Positions 54,452-62,556 of a stretch of 64,000 nucleotides of DNA are shown piece by piece. The notes below the pieces were generated by a model. It did not search any database. It was not told the origin of the DNA and saw only the letters and a list, made by a program, of their open reading frames with translations. The stretch's first letter is position 1, and each line of letters begins with the position of its first letter. Where the stretch lies: positions 2,108,001-2,172,000 of the forward strand of contig OZ244843.1 in NCBI GenBank assembly GCA_965220715.1. Direction: 5' to 3'. The position numbers and the translations under genes are program-made. This stretch comes from Bin5 sp965220715. Lineage in GTDB: Bacteria; Chloroflexota; Anaerolineae; Caldilineales; Caldilineaceae.

Positions 54452-55552
54452 TTATTGGACCTCATCGACGTGGAAGGCCTGATAGAAGAATGCCTTATCG
54501 CGTCGAAAACAGTTTTCCGACAGCTGCTGCAGTTGACGGACCCGCTCGGGCCAGTGAGGGGCGATCCCTCTGGTTACGAGCATGTTCCAATAGGCAAGGC
54601 GAGCGGAAGGCCGGGCGTGCTGCAGCAGGAGGCCAGCCGTCTTCAGGAAAAGCTCATGGCTCATGTACTCAAATATATCGGACAAGTTGAACTTATCGAA
54701 ACCGGTCTTGTCAGCCTCAAAGACATCATCGATGGCACCGTGGAACAGTTTCAGTCGCGATAGATTGCCTCTTATTTTCTTGTAGTTCTCTTCACGCACA
54801 TAAAAGGGCAGCGTTTGTCGAAAAGAGCCGGTAACGATGTAGTCGAGAAACGGGTTGTCGTGGGTGGGCAGGTTGGTGAGACCCTCTTCAACGCGTCGCA
54901 ATATGGGAGGGCCCGCGCTGCCCTCTACGAATCGCATGAACTCGGGGTCTCGCGCCACTCTGCCCAGAATTGGCCGGCTCAGGAGGATCCTGCAGAACAG
55001 CCGCCAGCGCCAGTTGTCCCAGCGGTTGCGGAAGAAGGCGCGGCGCGCGGGCTGGTCTTTTTCGGTGAGCAGGTCACGTATGGTCTCTCGGCTGTGGATC
55101 AGTGGGAGGACCCGCGACCCGAAGAAGCGCAGGTAGCCCTCGAATTTGCCGTGGTGGATGAGCCCGCCGGCAATGTTATCCTGATGCTGGTCGAAGTACA
55201 GCCTTGTGGAGGGACACAAAGAGGAACGCAGGGCCTGATAGAGATCAATGCGGTCCTCGCAATCGCGGAAACCCAGAAAGGCGAGCAGGTCCGCATGGCA
55301 GAGCTCGGCAAAGGCAACCTGTCTGATTTCGACGCAAGCCAGTTGCACAGCGTTGACATCGCAGGCAACTACTACGTCAGGATCGCTCGCCAACAGTGCC
55401 AGAGAGTTGTCGCCGGCCGATGCGACAGAGAGACACCGGTCCCCCTTCTTCAATGCCAGAGCTTCCAGGAGGATGTCGGCATCCTCCCAGCAATTTGCGT
55501 AGCGAACCCGGTCGAATGCAGTTCGCTTCTGGATTGCGTCGTGGTTGGTCAT
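54452..55552 (-). CDS. DUF3419 family protein, BtaA-like 3-amino-3-carboxypropyltransferase
   Basis: 366 residues. The start VRYANCWEDADILLEAL and SAM motif LSVASAGDNSLALLA (41-55), the block GKFEGYLRFFGSRVLPLIH and the FNLSDIFEYMS block are all characteristic of DUF3419. The best known member, BtaA, moves the 3-amino-3-carboxypropyl group of SAM to diacylglycerol in betaine-lipid synthesis. No BtaB methyltransferase is visible here. I chose the ATG at 55552 over a TTG at 55570; neither has a good ribosome binding site. It is first in a tight five-gene operon. Confidence 0.82.
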   Translation of the reverse strand: MTNHDAIQKRTAFDRVRYANCWEDADILLEALALKKGDRCLSVASAGDNSLALLASDPDVVVACDVNAVQLACVEIRQVAFAELCHADLLAFLGFRDCEDRIDLYQALRSSLCPSTRLYFDQHQDNIAGGLIHHGKFEGYLRFFGSRVLPLIHSRETIRDLLTEKDQPARRAFFRNRWDNWRWRLFCRILLSRPILGRVARDPEFMRFVEGSAGPPILRRVEEGLTNLPTHDNPFLDYIVTGSFRQTLPFYVREENYKKIRGNLSRLKLFHGAIDDVFEADKTGFDKFNLSDIFEYMSHELFLKTAGLLLQHARPSARLAYWNMLVTRGIAPHWPERVRQLQQLSENCFRRDKAFFYQAFHVDEVQ

Positions 55553-55805
55553 CGCGCGCAGATTAGGCAAGTGGAGCGCCGGCTGCTCGCCTTTTGTTGC
55601 GAAGCACGCTGACTTTTGGTCTCATTAGGGATTTACTTTGGCTATACTTGTATCCAACACCGCCACTCCAGGAAATCTCGAACAAGCATTTTTAAACACG
55701 CCCGCCATCATGGTGTTTATCCGCTCTGGAAATATTGCGGAAGCAAGTGCAATGCGCCTGCCGAACCGTTGCGCTGAAGGGGCGGTCGTTCTTGGTTTTG
55801 TTACA

Positions 55806-56447
55806 TCAATTATGCCGGATCTGAGAGGAGACGCTGGGCCGCCATTTAGTATACCAACGGACAAATTTCACCCAGCTTAAGAAGGCATCGGCCTTTATTG
55901 CCTTGAAGACCTGCTTTTGGTAGGCAATGCAATCATCACCGGTCATGACGAATGTTCTTTTGGCCTGACCGTGCAGACCCTCAATGACCAACCACTGCCC
56001 ACCCCCAAAAATAAGGGTATGATTGGCGATATGCTCGGCTTCGGGGCCAAGAAGCTGAACATGCATCAGGTCTTCTATTCTGGCCAGCTTCCGCAGTATA
56101 CCATTGGACATCACGGGGTTGCTGAGGGTTTCACGGGTAAGGGGCGTGAACAACACTGCTATAATTCGCCACACCTCGAATTCATCTAACTTGCCATCGG
56201 CCGTGTAGCTGATCATATCGTGTACATTTTCAAGCTTCAACGGCACCAGAAAATCGTATTTGTCCGGCAAACCCGGATCAATGTAGATCCGGTCTTCTCC
56301 TATCCTTGCGGTTAGCTCCTCGCCGGTTTCCTCGATGGTGATGCCAATTACATCGAACAAACCAGTAAATAAATTCACCATCTGTTCTGTTTGGAGGATT
56401 GCTCGCCAAAGGTCTACTGCCCGGCCGGTCTGCGATTCATTTTTCAT
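55806..56447 (-). CDS. Uncharacterised protein, possibly SCP2-like
   Basis: 213 residues from the ATG at 56447, preceded by GGGAGGAAGGG. The frame continues to 56684 and the stretch just upstream (LYDQFAETLTDSEFRLIEREEG) also reads like protein, so a longer form of up to 292 residues is possible. Motifs such as IGEDRIYIDPGLPDKYDFLVPLKL suggest a small alpha/beta lipid-binding or sterol-carrier-like fold, but I cannot assign it firmly. It has no membrane segment. It is separated from the five-gene operon by about 250 bases. Confidence 0.55.
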   Translation of the reverse strand: MKNESQTGRAVDLWRAILQTEQMVNLFTGLFDVIGITIEETGEELTARIGEDRIYIDPGLPDKYDFLVPLKLENVHDMISYTADGKLDEFEVWRIIAVLFTPLTRETLSNPVMSNGILRKLARIEDLMHVQLLGPEAEHIANHTLIFGGGQWLVIEGLHGQAKRTFVMTGDDCIAYQKQVFKAIKADAFLSWVKFVRWYTKWRPSVSSQIRHN

Positions 56448-57218
56448 CCCTTCCTCCCTTTCTATCAGCCTGAATTCGGAGTCAGTTAGCGTCTCGGCAA
56501 ACTGGTCGTAGAGAGGTTGCTTACCCAAATCCCTGAGGTCTGCCCCAATGTTTAGTGTGAATTCAATTTGAAACCAAGACTTACTGTGCGGGCTGCATCT
56601 GGTGATCGCTGTCGTCTCGTCCGCTCTGCCGATATTTGCAAGCTCTTGGTCTCTTTTGGGACCTGCACTAGGACGGCCGTTCACTTTTACAGAGCAGCCG
56701 TAAGTCCCTTTCTTTCTCCGTATGCAGTATTGACGTATCTATGCTTGCAAGAGTCAGTGGCGCTGGCTGTACAAACATCCTGAGATGGAGTCAGATTAGC
56801 ACAGATGGTCAAATCTTTCGAGTTCTGGCGTACGGCGAAGGTGCATCCCAAGATGGAGGCACGTCTCTGGCTTACCACTGGAGAGTAACGCTGGAATCCG
56901 CAGCCCGCATCGTGCAAGCGACCTGAATCACCTTCGAGATGGAGTCTCATAAAGAAGCAATGCCGAGCGAGGAAGTGGTCGATGTGTCACTCCTCCATGA
57001 CTACAACGGCAATGGGGGCATAAGTTGCTTGGAGACGCGTGCATACGGGATTGCGCCAATGCGGCAGAAGCATCCGGCGCTATGGCATATACGCAATCCG
57101 AAAGGGGAGGGCGCTGATTGAGATTGGTGAGTGGCGAGGTCAACAGGACGCCGCGGACTGCCGTGGTTCCGAGCGCCCATGTCCGGTATGATGCGAAGGA
57201 TTCGGGCCGCGCTCTAGC
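56448..57218. other. Gap between the uncharacterised gene and hicB
   Basis: Beyond the possible N-terminal extension to 56684 I see no gene, repeat or RNA. Short frames on both strands have no support. Confidence 0.4.
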
Positions 57219-57431
57219 CTATGCCTTTACCACAGCCATAGAAGACTGCGGTTTGGGAATGGGGAGGTCATTCTCCTTCAACCCCTCCAGATGGAAGGCT
57301 ATCGCTTCAGAAATCTGTTGATAGGTCTCTGCGCGTGTCTTGCCCGTTGCCACGCAGCCAGGCAGGTCCGGCACGTAGGCGCAGTAGTTGTCAGCCGCTT
57401 TTTCAATCACGACCGCATACTCAAGTCCCAT
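57219..57431 (-). CDS. hicB: HicB-family antitoxin
   Basis: 70 residues. The N-terminal HicB fold is clear: YAVVIEKAADNYCAYVPDLP, GCVATGKTRAETYQQISEAI and FHLEGL. It is the short HicB form, which lacks the C-terminal DNA-binding domain. Its ATG overlaps the last base of the hicA stop (TAATG), the usual hicAB arrangement. The antitoxin appears intact while its toxin partner is frameshifted. Confidence 0.85.
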   Translation of the reverse strand: MGLEYAVVIEKAADNYCAYVPDLPGCVATGKTRAETYQQISEAIAFHLEGLKENDLPIPKPQSSMAVVKA

Positions 57432-57628
57432 TATCTGTTCTCACCTTTGATTCCGCCCTGTCCAAAAATGCTGTTCCAGGTCTTTGGTCTTAAGCTATCT
57501 CTGCCATGTTCCGCAATCGTAACACGTCCAATCTTCGAAGGCTTTTGAATTGCCTGTGGCTTCCCCTACTCCTGACCGGTTCCCACCCATCCTCTTCTAT
57601 CAATTTTTGTGGCATCCCGTCCCTTCAT
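57431..57628 (-). pseudogene. hicA: hicA toxin gene with two single-base frameshifts
   Basis: Joining three frames gives a complete HicA: MKGRDATK, then LIEEDGWEPVRSRGSHRQFK, then KPSKIGRVTIAEHGRDSL and RPKTWNSIFGQGG. The GSHRQFK catalytic-histidine motif is present. The first shift needs one A removed from an A5 run near 57604-57608; the second needs one A added to an A4 run near 57547. Both lie in A runs, so sequencing or assembly error is possible. As written, the first frame stops early and no active toxin is made. Confidence 0.72.
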
Positions 57629-58406
57629 TTCCACAATTGAGTCCTGTGCCCTGCTGCCAGTTTAATTTGCGCGTCGCCCCAGTCCAACAGGCCTCAAGAT
57701 CGGGTGCATCCCATATTTTTTTGTCCCTTTGCAACCTGCCCTTTCAGCCGACGCAAAAACGATCCGCTGAACAGGCATCAACCGATCGCCAGCCATCCTG
57801 AAAATCCTGATTCAGACAACGCTCAAAGATTCACTCCACAGCCATCGACCCACCCCCAGCCATCCTACCCATCCCTTAGTCCCAATACCGCGTACAAGCA
57901 GGGTCACTAAAAACAAAAAACCAGAAACCAAAAACTAAATTCGTCCCTTTCGGTGATAACGCCGCTGACCTCGATCACCTGCCAGTCCAACTCGCGTCTG
58001 GCCCCAAATGACCGTCCCTTAAAGAACCAGGATCTCGCCCCAAAATTCAGGACGCGCCCACCTGAGGATAGCGAATCCGAGACCCTCACAAATTTGGAAT
58101 CATGCGTAGCATGTTCTATGATTCTGCAATACCCAAAATAACCTTGTTGCGTTTGTTCCCCAACTTGCTACAACGTTCCGGTCGCCTGCCAAGACATCAC
58201 TTCTGAGAATCTAACTGTTGGCTGGACATGTGTCGCGGCCGCAATCGGCCAACAACATTTCAAGGTTTGGAACATCAAGCGAACACCGAACGAAAAGCGG
58301 CTTAGCAACGCTTGAGCACATCGTAGGAAGCCAAAGAGGTCCATCGACCAGGGAGCAATTACTGCTGCCCGATACCGACCAATTATTTCTTAAAAGGAGA
58401 CATAAT
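57629..58406. other. Intergenic region with composite repeat, upstream of the sugar ABC operon
   Basis: No gene is supported. Copy B of the composite repeat lies at 57783-57937. The rest should contain the promoter of the binding-protein gene, but I see no convincing -35/-10 pair. Confidence 0.5.
57783..57937. repeat. Composite interspersed repeat, copy B
   Basis: The module order matches 18427-18582: GATCGCCAGCCATCCTGAAA, TGATTCAGACAACGC, ATTCACTCC, CCCAATACCGCGTACAAGC and GGGTCACTAAAAAC. Identity is patchy between modules, so the copies are old or variable. Confidence 0.75.
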
Positions 58407-59756
58407 ATGTCCAAACTTCAGAAGCTTTCCCACCAGAGTCTGAGCCGCCGTGAAATGATGCGGCTTGCTGGCGTAGGCGCAGCTGGTGCGGCGCTTGCCG
58501 CCTGCGCAGCTCCCGCGGCTGCGCCCGACTCCGGGGGCGAGTCAGCCCCTGCACAGGAACCGGTCACCGTCATTGCAACGACTTCAATGCCGGTCAACAC
58601 CTTCGACAATTCACTGAATCGTTCAATGGAACAGCTTCCCAACATCGACCTGGAGGTAAACGCCAACGGCTGGGGCGAAGGTGGCTGGGATGGCTATTCA
58701 GATACCCTTCTGACCCGCATCGCCGGCGGCGAACAGATCGACGTCATTATGATCGCAATCGAAGGCCTGAGGCTTCTGACGGCCAAGAAAGTCCTCGTAG
58801 CCCTGGATGACTTCCTGGCCGCTGATCAGCCTGCCAAGGATATCCTGGAAAACGATGTCCACGTCACCCTGCGCGAAATGCTGCAGGTAGACGGTAAACA
58901 GTTCGAGTACCCCTTCTCCTGGAATAACATGGTCATGTACTACAACACGGCCATCTTCGAAGAAGAGGGCCTCGATCCGCCCTCAAACGATTGGACCTGG
59001 GATGACTTCCTCGAAACGTGCACGAAGGTTGCCAATGTGACCGGTGGCGCCGACGACCGCTTTGCTTATTCCTTCTGGGGCGCCGGTATGTTCGGCATGG
59101 CAGCCTGGTACTTCAATAATGACGTTTCGCCCTTGTCCGATGACTGGCTGGATTCAAACCTGTTAGACCCCAAGGTAGCCGAAACAGTTCAGTTCTTGGC
59201 CGACCTGATTCTGGAACACAGAGTCGCCCCCAACCCTGAAGGCTGGGATGAATGGGCACAGTTCCACGCCGGCAACCTCGTCATGCGTACCTGCGGCCGC
59301 TGGTGCATCGGCGGTTCCCTTGAGGCCGAATTCACAACCTATGACATGCAATATCAACCCCATCAGGCAGGCCCGCTCAGGACTGTCGCCGGAACAGACG
59401 GCTGGGGCGTCTCCACATCCAGCGAGAACCCACAAGAAGCTTGGGAAATAGTGAAGCTGCTCTCCAGCACCGAGGCTTCGATAGACATGGTGCAGCTTGG
59501 CGGTAACATTCCCGCACTGCGCTCTGTATCCGAGTTGCCTGTCTTTGCCGAGTTTGGCCCGCCCAATACCGCGCTCTTCTACGAAACGCTGGATTTCGCC
59601 GCTACCGTGCCATCACCCACAAACTTCAACATCGTCGAACCAATCCTGAACCGTAACTATGCTACGATTTGGAATGGCGAACGCACCGTTGAAGAGGCCC
59701 TTCAGACTGCCCACGATGAGGTGCAGGTGGAGATGGACAAACTAAGACAGTCATAG
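58407..59756 (+). CDS. Sugar ABC transporter substrate-binding lipoprotein (family 1)
   Basis: 449 residues from the ATG at 58407 with AAAAGGAGA upstream. The N-terminus has a twin-arginine-like SRREMMRLAGVG and a lipobox LAAC near residue 33. The mature protein has solute-binding family 1 features (FSWNNMVMYYNTAIFEEEGL, NDWTWDDFLETC, GWGVSTSSENPQEAWEIVKLL). It captures an oligosaccharide or glycoside outside the membrane and delivers it to the two permeases encoded downstream. No ATPase gene is present in this operon; a shared MsiK-type ATPase elsewhere is likely. Confidence 0.9.
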   Translation: MSKLQKLSHQSLSRREMMRLAGVGAAGAALAACAAPAAAPDSGGESAPAQEPVTVIATTSMPVNTFDNSLNRSMEQLPNIDLEVNANGWGEGGWDGYSDTLLTRIAGGEQIDVIMIAIEGLRLLTAKKVLVALDDFLAADQPAKDILENDVHVTLREMLQVDGKQFEYPFSWNNMVMYYNTAIFEEEGLDPPSNDWTWDDFLETCTKVANVTGGADDRFAYSFWGAGMFGMAAWYFNNDVSPLSDDWLDSNLLDPKVAETVQFLADLILEHRVAPNPEGWDEWAQFHAGNLVMRTCGRWCIGGSLEAEFTTYDMQYQPHQAGPLRTVAGTDGWGVSTSSENPQEAWEIVKLLSSTEASIDMVQLGGNIPALRSVSELPVFAEFGPPNTALFYETLDFAATVPSPTNFNIVEPILNRNYATIWNGERTVEEALQTAHDEVQVEMDKLRQS

Positions 59757-59773
59757 TCAGGTCAAGATTGAAA

Positions 59774-59828
59774 TGGCAGGTTGCCGGCAGTTTCGGACTT
59801 ATGCCCGCAACCGCTCGGCAACCTGCCA
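59774..59828 (+). promoter_or_regulatory. Long intercistronic hairpin between binding-protein and permease genes
   Basis: A 13-base perfect inverted repeat (TGGCAGGTTGCCG / CGGCAACCTGCCA) encloses a 29-base loop. It has no T tract. Its position after the binding-protein gene fits a structure that protects the upstream mRNA or lowers downstream expression, giving more binding protein than permease. Confidence 0.7.
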
Positions 59829-59855
59829 ACCCGACTTCTTCAGATAGGACATCCC

Positions 59856-60797
59856 ATGACCTCCACAGCACTGTCTGACGACAGTATCGACAGACAGGCC
59901 AAACCCCCAAGAGGTATGACCTTGGCGCGGCGGGAAGCATGGGCTGGCTATCTGTTTGCCACCCCAGCGCTGTTGGGACTCCTTGCCTTCACTGCCCTGC
60001 CGATCGTCGCCTCTCTCATCCTTATCTTTCTCCACTATGATCTGTTGACGCCGGCAAAGTGGGCAGGCGCTGAAAATATCACCCGGCTTACAACCGATTC
60101 CAGGATGTTCAAGATCTACTGGAATTCACTGCGGCTCGTAGTCGGCGCAACATTTCTCAACAACGTTCTCGGTCTCCTATTGGCGATAGGCCTCAATCGG
60201 GCTATGCCCTGGGGCTTACGCTATCTCCTGCGCACCTCTATCTTTTTCCCCGTAATGACGACCACAGCTTCACTCGCAGTTGTCTGGAGATTCCTCTTGA
60301 CCCAAGACAGAGGCGTGGTCAATTTCCTTATCGGTCAGATCGGTCTGGATCCCGTACCTTGGCTCAGCAGCTCCACCTGGGCCTTGATCTCAGCGATGAT
60401 CTACGATGTATGGAAGAGTTGCGGCTACCTCATGGTTATATATCTGGCCGGCCTTCAGGCGATTCCCGTCGTCTATTACGAAGCGGCCCGGATCGACGGC
60501 GCCGGTTTCTGGCAACAGTTCCGCCACGTTACCCTTCCCCTTATCTCACCCACCGCCTTTTTTGCCATCGTAATCTCTCTCATCGGTGCATTCCAGATAT
60601 TTGACAACGTGTGGGTGTTGACCGAAGGCGGCCCGGGGGACGCCTCCCGCGTGATTGCTATGTACATCTACGAAAAGGCATTCCGCGGCTTCGAAATGGG
60701 CTATGCCTCAGCCGTTTCCTTTACCTTGTTTATCATTCTGATTGCGCTCACGTTGCTTCAGTTTATGGGCGCACGCCGCTGGGTTCACTATGAATAA
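59856..60797 (+). CDS. Sugar ABC transporter permease (MalF/UgpA type)
   Basis: 313 residues from the ATG at 59856 with AGGA seven bases upstream. Six membrane segments are expected; the first begins near residue 35. The EAA loop is YYEAARIDGAGFWQQFRHVTLP. Together with the next gene it forms the membrane channel for the binding protein at 58407. Confidence 0.92.
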   Translation: MTSTALSDDSIDRQAKPPRGMTLARREAWAGYLFATPALLGLLAFTALPIVASLILIFLHYDLLTPAKWAGAENITRLTTDSRMFKIYWNSLRLVVGATFLNNVLGLLLAIGLNRAMPWGLRYLLRTSIFFPVMTTTASLAVVWRFLLTQDRGVVNFLIGQIGLDPVPWLSSSTWALISAMIYDVWKSCGYLMVIYLAGLQAIPVVYYEAARIDGAGFWQQFRHVTLPLISPTAFFAIVISLIGAFQIFDNVWVLTEGGPGDASRVIAMYIYEKAFRGFEMGYASAVSFTLFIILIALTLLQFMGARRWVHYE

Positions 60798-60854
60798 GGG
60801 AGCGCCTATTCCTGCGCGCCCCCAAGACATGATCTCGGACAGAAAACTTCCCTA

Positions 60855-61748
60855 ATGGCAACGACAACGAGTTCCACGACAGAGGCTGTCCCTCTTCATA
60901 AAGCATACCGAAAGTCTTTCTGGCTCTACGTCGGCGAGGCCCTGCTGTGGATTCTGTTGATTGCAATTGCCTTCATCGAGATCGCACCCCTCAGCTGGAT
61001 GTTCTCTACCTCGTTGCGCGATCCAAAGAACTCCTTCGATCTTCCTCCCGATTTCTGGCCCACCGCCTTGCATTGGCAGAACTATCTGACCGTCATCAAT
61101 TCACCCGACATCGAGTTCATGCTTTTCTTCTGGAACAGCCTCAAGATCGCGCTCATCGTCACCGGCGCCCAGTTGCTAACATGCTCAATGGCCGGGTACG
61201 CGTTTGGCCGTCTTCGTTTCTACGGGCGAGACATCCTGTTCGGCCTCTTCTTGGCTTCGCTAATGGTCCCTGCAACCGTTACTCTGATCCCGTCCTTCAT
61301 CATAATCCGCTCTCTTGACCTGATGAACACCCACTGGGCGCTCATCCTCCCCAGTGTTACCAGCGCCTTCGGCGTCTTCTTACTGCGCCAACACTTCAAA
61401 TCGCTGCCAGAGGAACTCCTTGACGCCGCCAAAATGGACGGAGCAGGCTACTTTCGCATCTACTGGCAGATTTTGCTCCCCTTGACCGGTCCGGCGCTCT
61501 CTGCCCTCGGGATCTTCACCTTTCTCGCTTCATGGAATAACTTTTTAGGGCCGCTGCTTTTCTTGCGCGATTGGGAAAAGTTCACCTTCCCCATTGCCAT
61601 TGCCACGATTCGAGGCTACATGGGCTCTGGCAATCAATCAGAAGTTCTGGCTGGCATCATGATCTCGATCTTTCCCCTCCTCGTCATCTTTCTATTGGCG
61701 CAACGATGGATCGTGCAGGGCGCTGCTATTACCGGTATGAAGGGATGA
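60855..61748 (+). CDS. Sugar ABC transporter permease (MalG/UgpE type)
   Basis: 297 residues. The first membrane segment starts near residue 25 and is followed by the extracytoplasmic loop MFSTSLRDPKNSFDLPPDF. The EAA loop is LLDAAKMDGAGYFRIYWQILLP. It pairs with the permease at 59856. Its stop overlaps the ATG of the next gene by four bases (ATGA). Confidence 0.93.
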   Translation: MATTTSSTTEAVPLHKAYRKSFWLYVGEALLWILLIAIAFIEIAPLSWMFSTSLRDPKNSFDLPPDFWPTALHWQNYLTVINSPDIEFMLFFWNSLKIALIVTGAQLLTCSMAGYAFGRLRFYGRDILFGLFLASLMVPATVTLIPSFIIIRSLDLMNTHWALILPSVTSAFGVFLLRQHFKSLPEELLDAAKMDGAGYFRIYWQILLPLTGPALSALGIFTFLASWNNFLGPLLFLRDWEKFTFPIAIATIRGYMGSGNQSEVLAGIMISIFPLLVIFLLAQRWIVQGAAITGMKG

Positions 61749-62422
61749 CGGGCCACCAGGACATTACTGGCAGCACATATGTAGTTCAAGTTGCGCAGAC
61801 CTTGTGGGAAAATCTGCCCCAGGTTCTTCTGGTGGCGCTGCTTTTTAATCTCATCTGCATTCCGGCCGCCTTCCTCTTTACGTCAGGGTCCTTCATTCCA
61901 TCCTTTATTGTGGCTTCTATCACCATCGGTCCAGCTTGGGTTGCGTTGCTTGCGTATGAAATGCGCCTGCTCCAGGGAGGGGTGCCAAGGCTCAATACAT
62001 TCTTCCATGCCTTCCGCCGGCACTGGCGGCGGAGCACAATTCTGAGCCTTTTTGCAATATTTCCTCTGCTCGCTCTGCTGACTACGCTGCCCGCACTTCG
62101 AACCGAACCCGTTGCACCTGTTGTCTGGATTGGACTGGGAGCCGACCTTTTGGGAGGCGCAGTAATGGCAACACTGTCTTTCTACATCTTTCCATACCTG
62201 GTCCAGCAGCCTGAAATCGGCGTGCGCACCTGCTTGCGCGCTGCGCTGATCCTGGCCAGTCGTCATCCCATAAACAGCGTGGGATTGCTGGCAATAGGAA
62301 TTCTCTTTGGCTTCAGTATTGCATACATCAGCCTGGGTTTGCTTCTGCTCTTACCCTCAGTCTACGGCCTGTTCATCGCAGCCAACTGTCTGCTCGTTCT
62401 TGATCGGGAAGCAGCGGGCTGA
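61745..62422 (+). CDS. DUF624 (YesL-like) membrane protein
   Basis: 225 residues with five or so hydrophobic segments. The loop SLSTFFHAFRR-type sequence (here VPRLNTFFHAFRRHWRRST) between segments is typical of DUF624. These small membrane proteins occur in operons for uptake and breakdown of plant glycans; YesL of Bacillus sits in the rhamnogalacturonan cluster. Its function is unknown. It is coupled to the permease gene upstream and followed by a GH116 gene 134 bases away. Confidence 0.78.
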   Translation: MTGHQDITGSTYVVQVAQTLWENLPQVLLVALLFNLICIPAAFLFTSGSFIPSFIVASITIGPAWVALLAYEMRLLQGGVPRLNTFFHAFRRHWRRSTILSLFAIFPLLALLTTLPALRTEPVAPVVWIGLGADLLGGAVMATLSFYIFPYLVQQPEIGVRTCLRAALILASRHPINSVGLLAIGILFGFSIAYISLGLLLLLPSVYGLFIAANCLLVLDREAAG

Positions 62423-62556
62423 ATCTGTTTCCGAATTCCGTCATTGTAAGCAAGAAAACAGGCAGTTTATCTCAAGGCATTTCACAAGTGACAGTAGGCT
62501 TCCACTCCTGGCCTTAGACCAGTCTTCACGAACACAATATAAGTACGGAGAATCAA

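Noticed and set aside
55625..55880. Opposing frames of about 80 codons between the five-gene operon and the next gene
   Set aside because: They overlap each other and lie in the expected promoter region of the operon; neither has a family or a clear ribosome binding site.
56687..57121. Short frames on both strands near 56.7-57.1 kb
   Set aside because: No family, no ribosome binding site and mutually overlapping.
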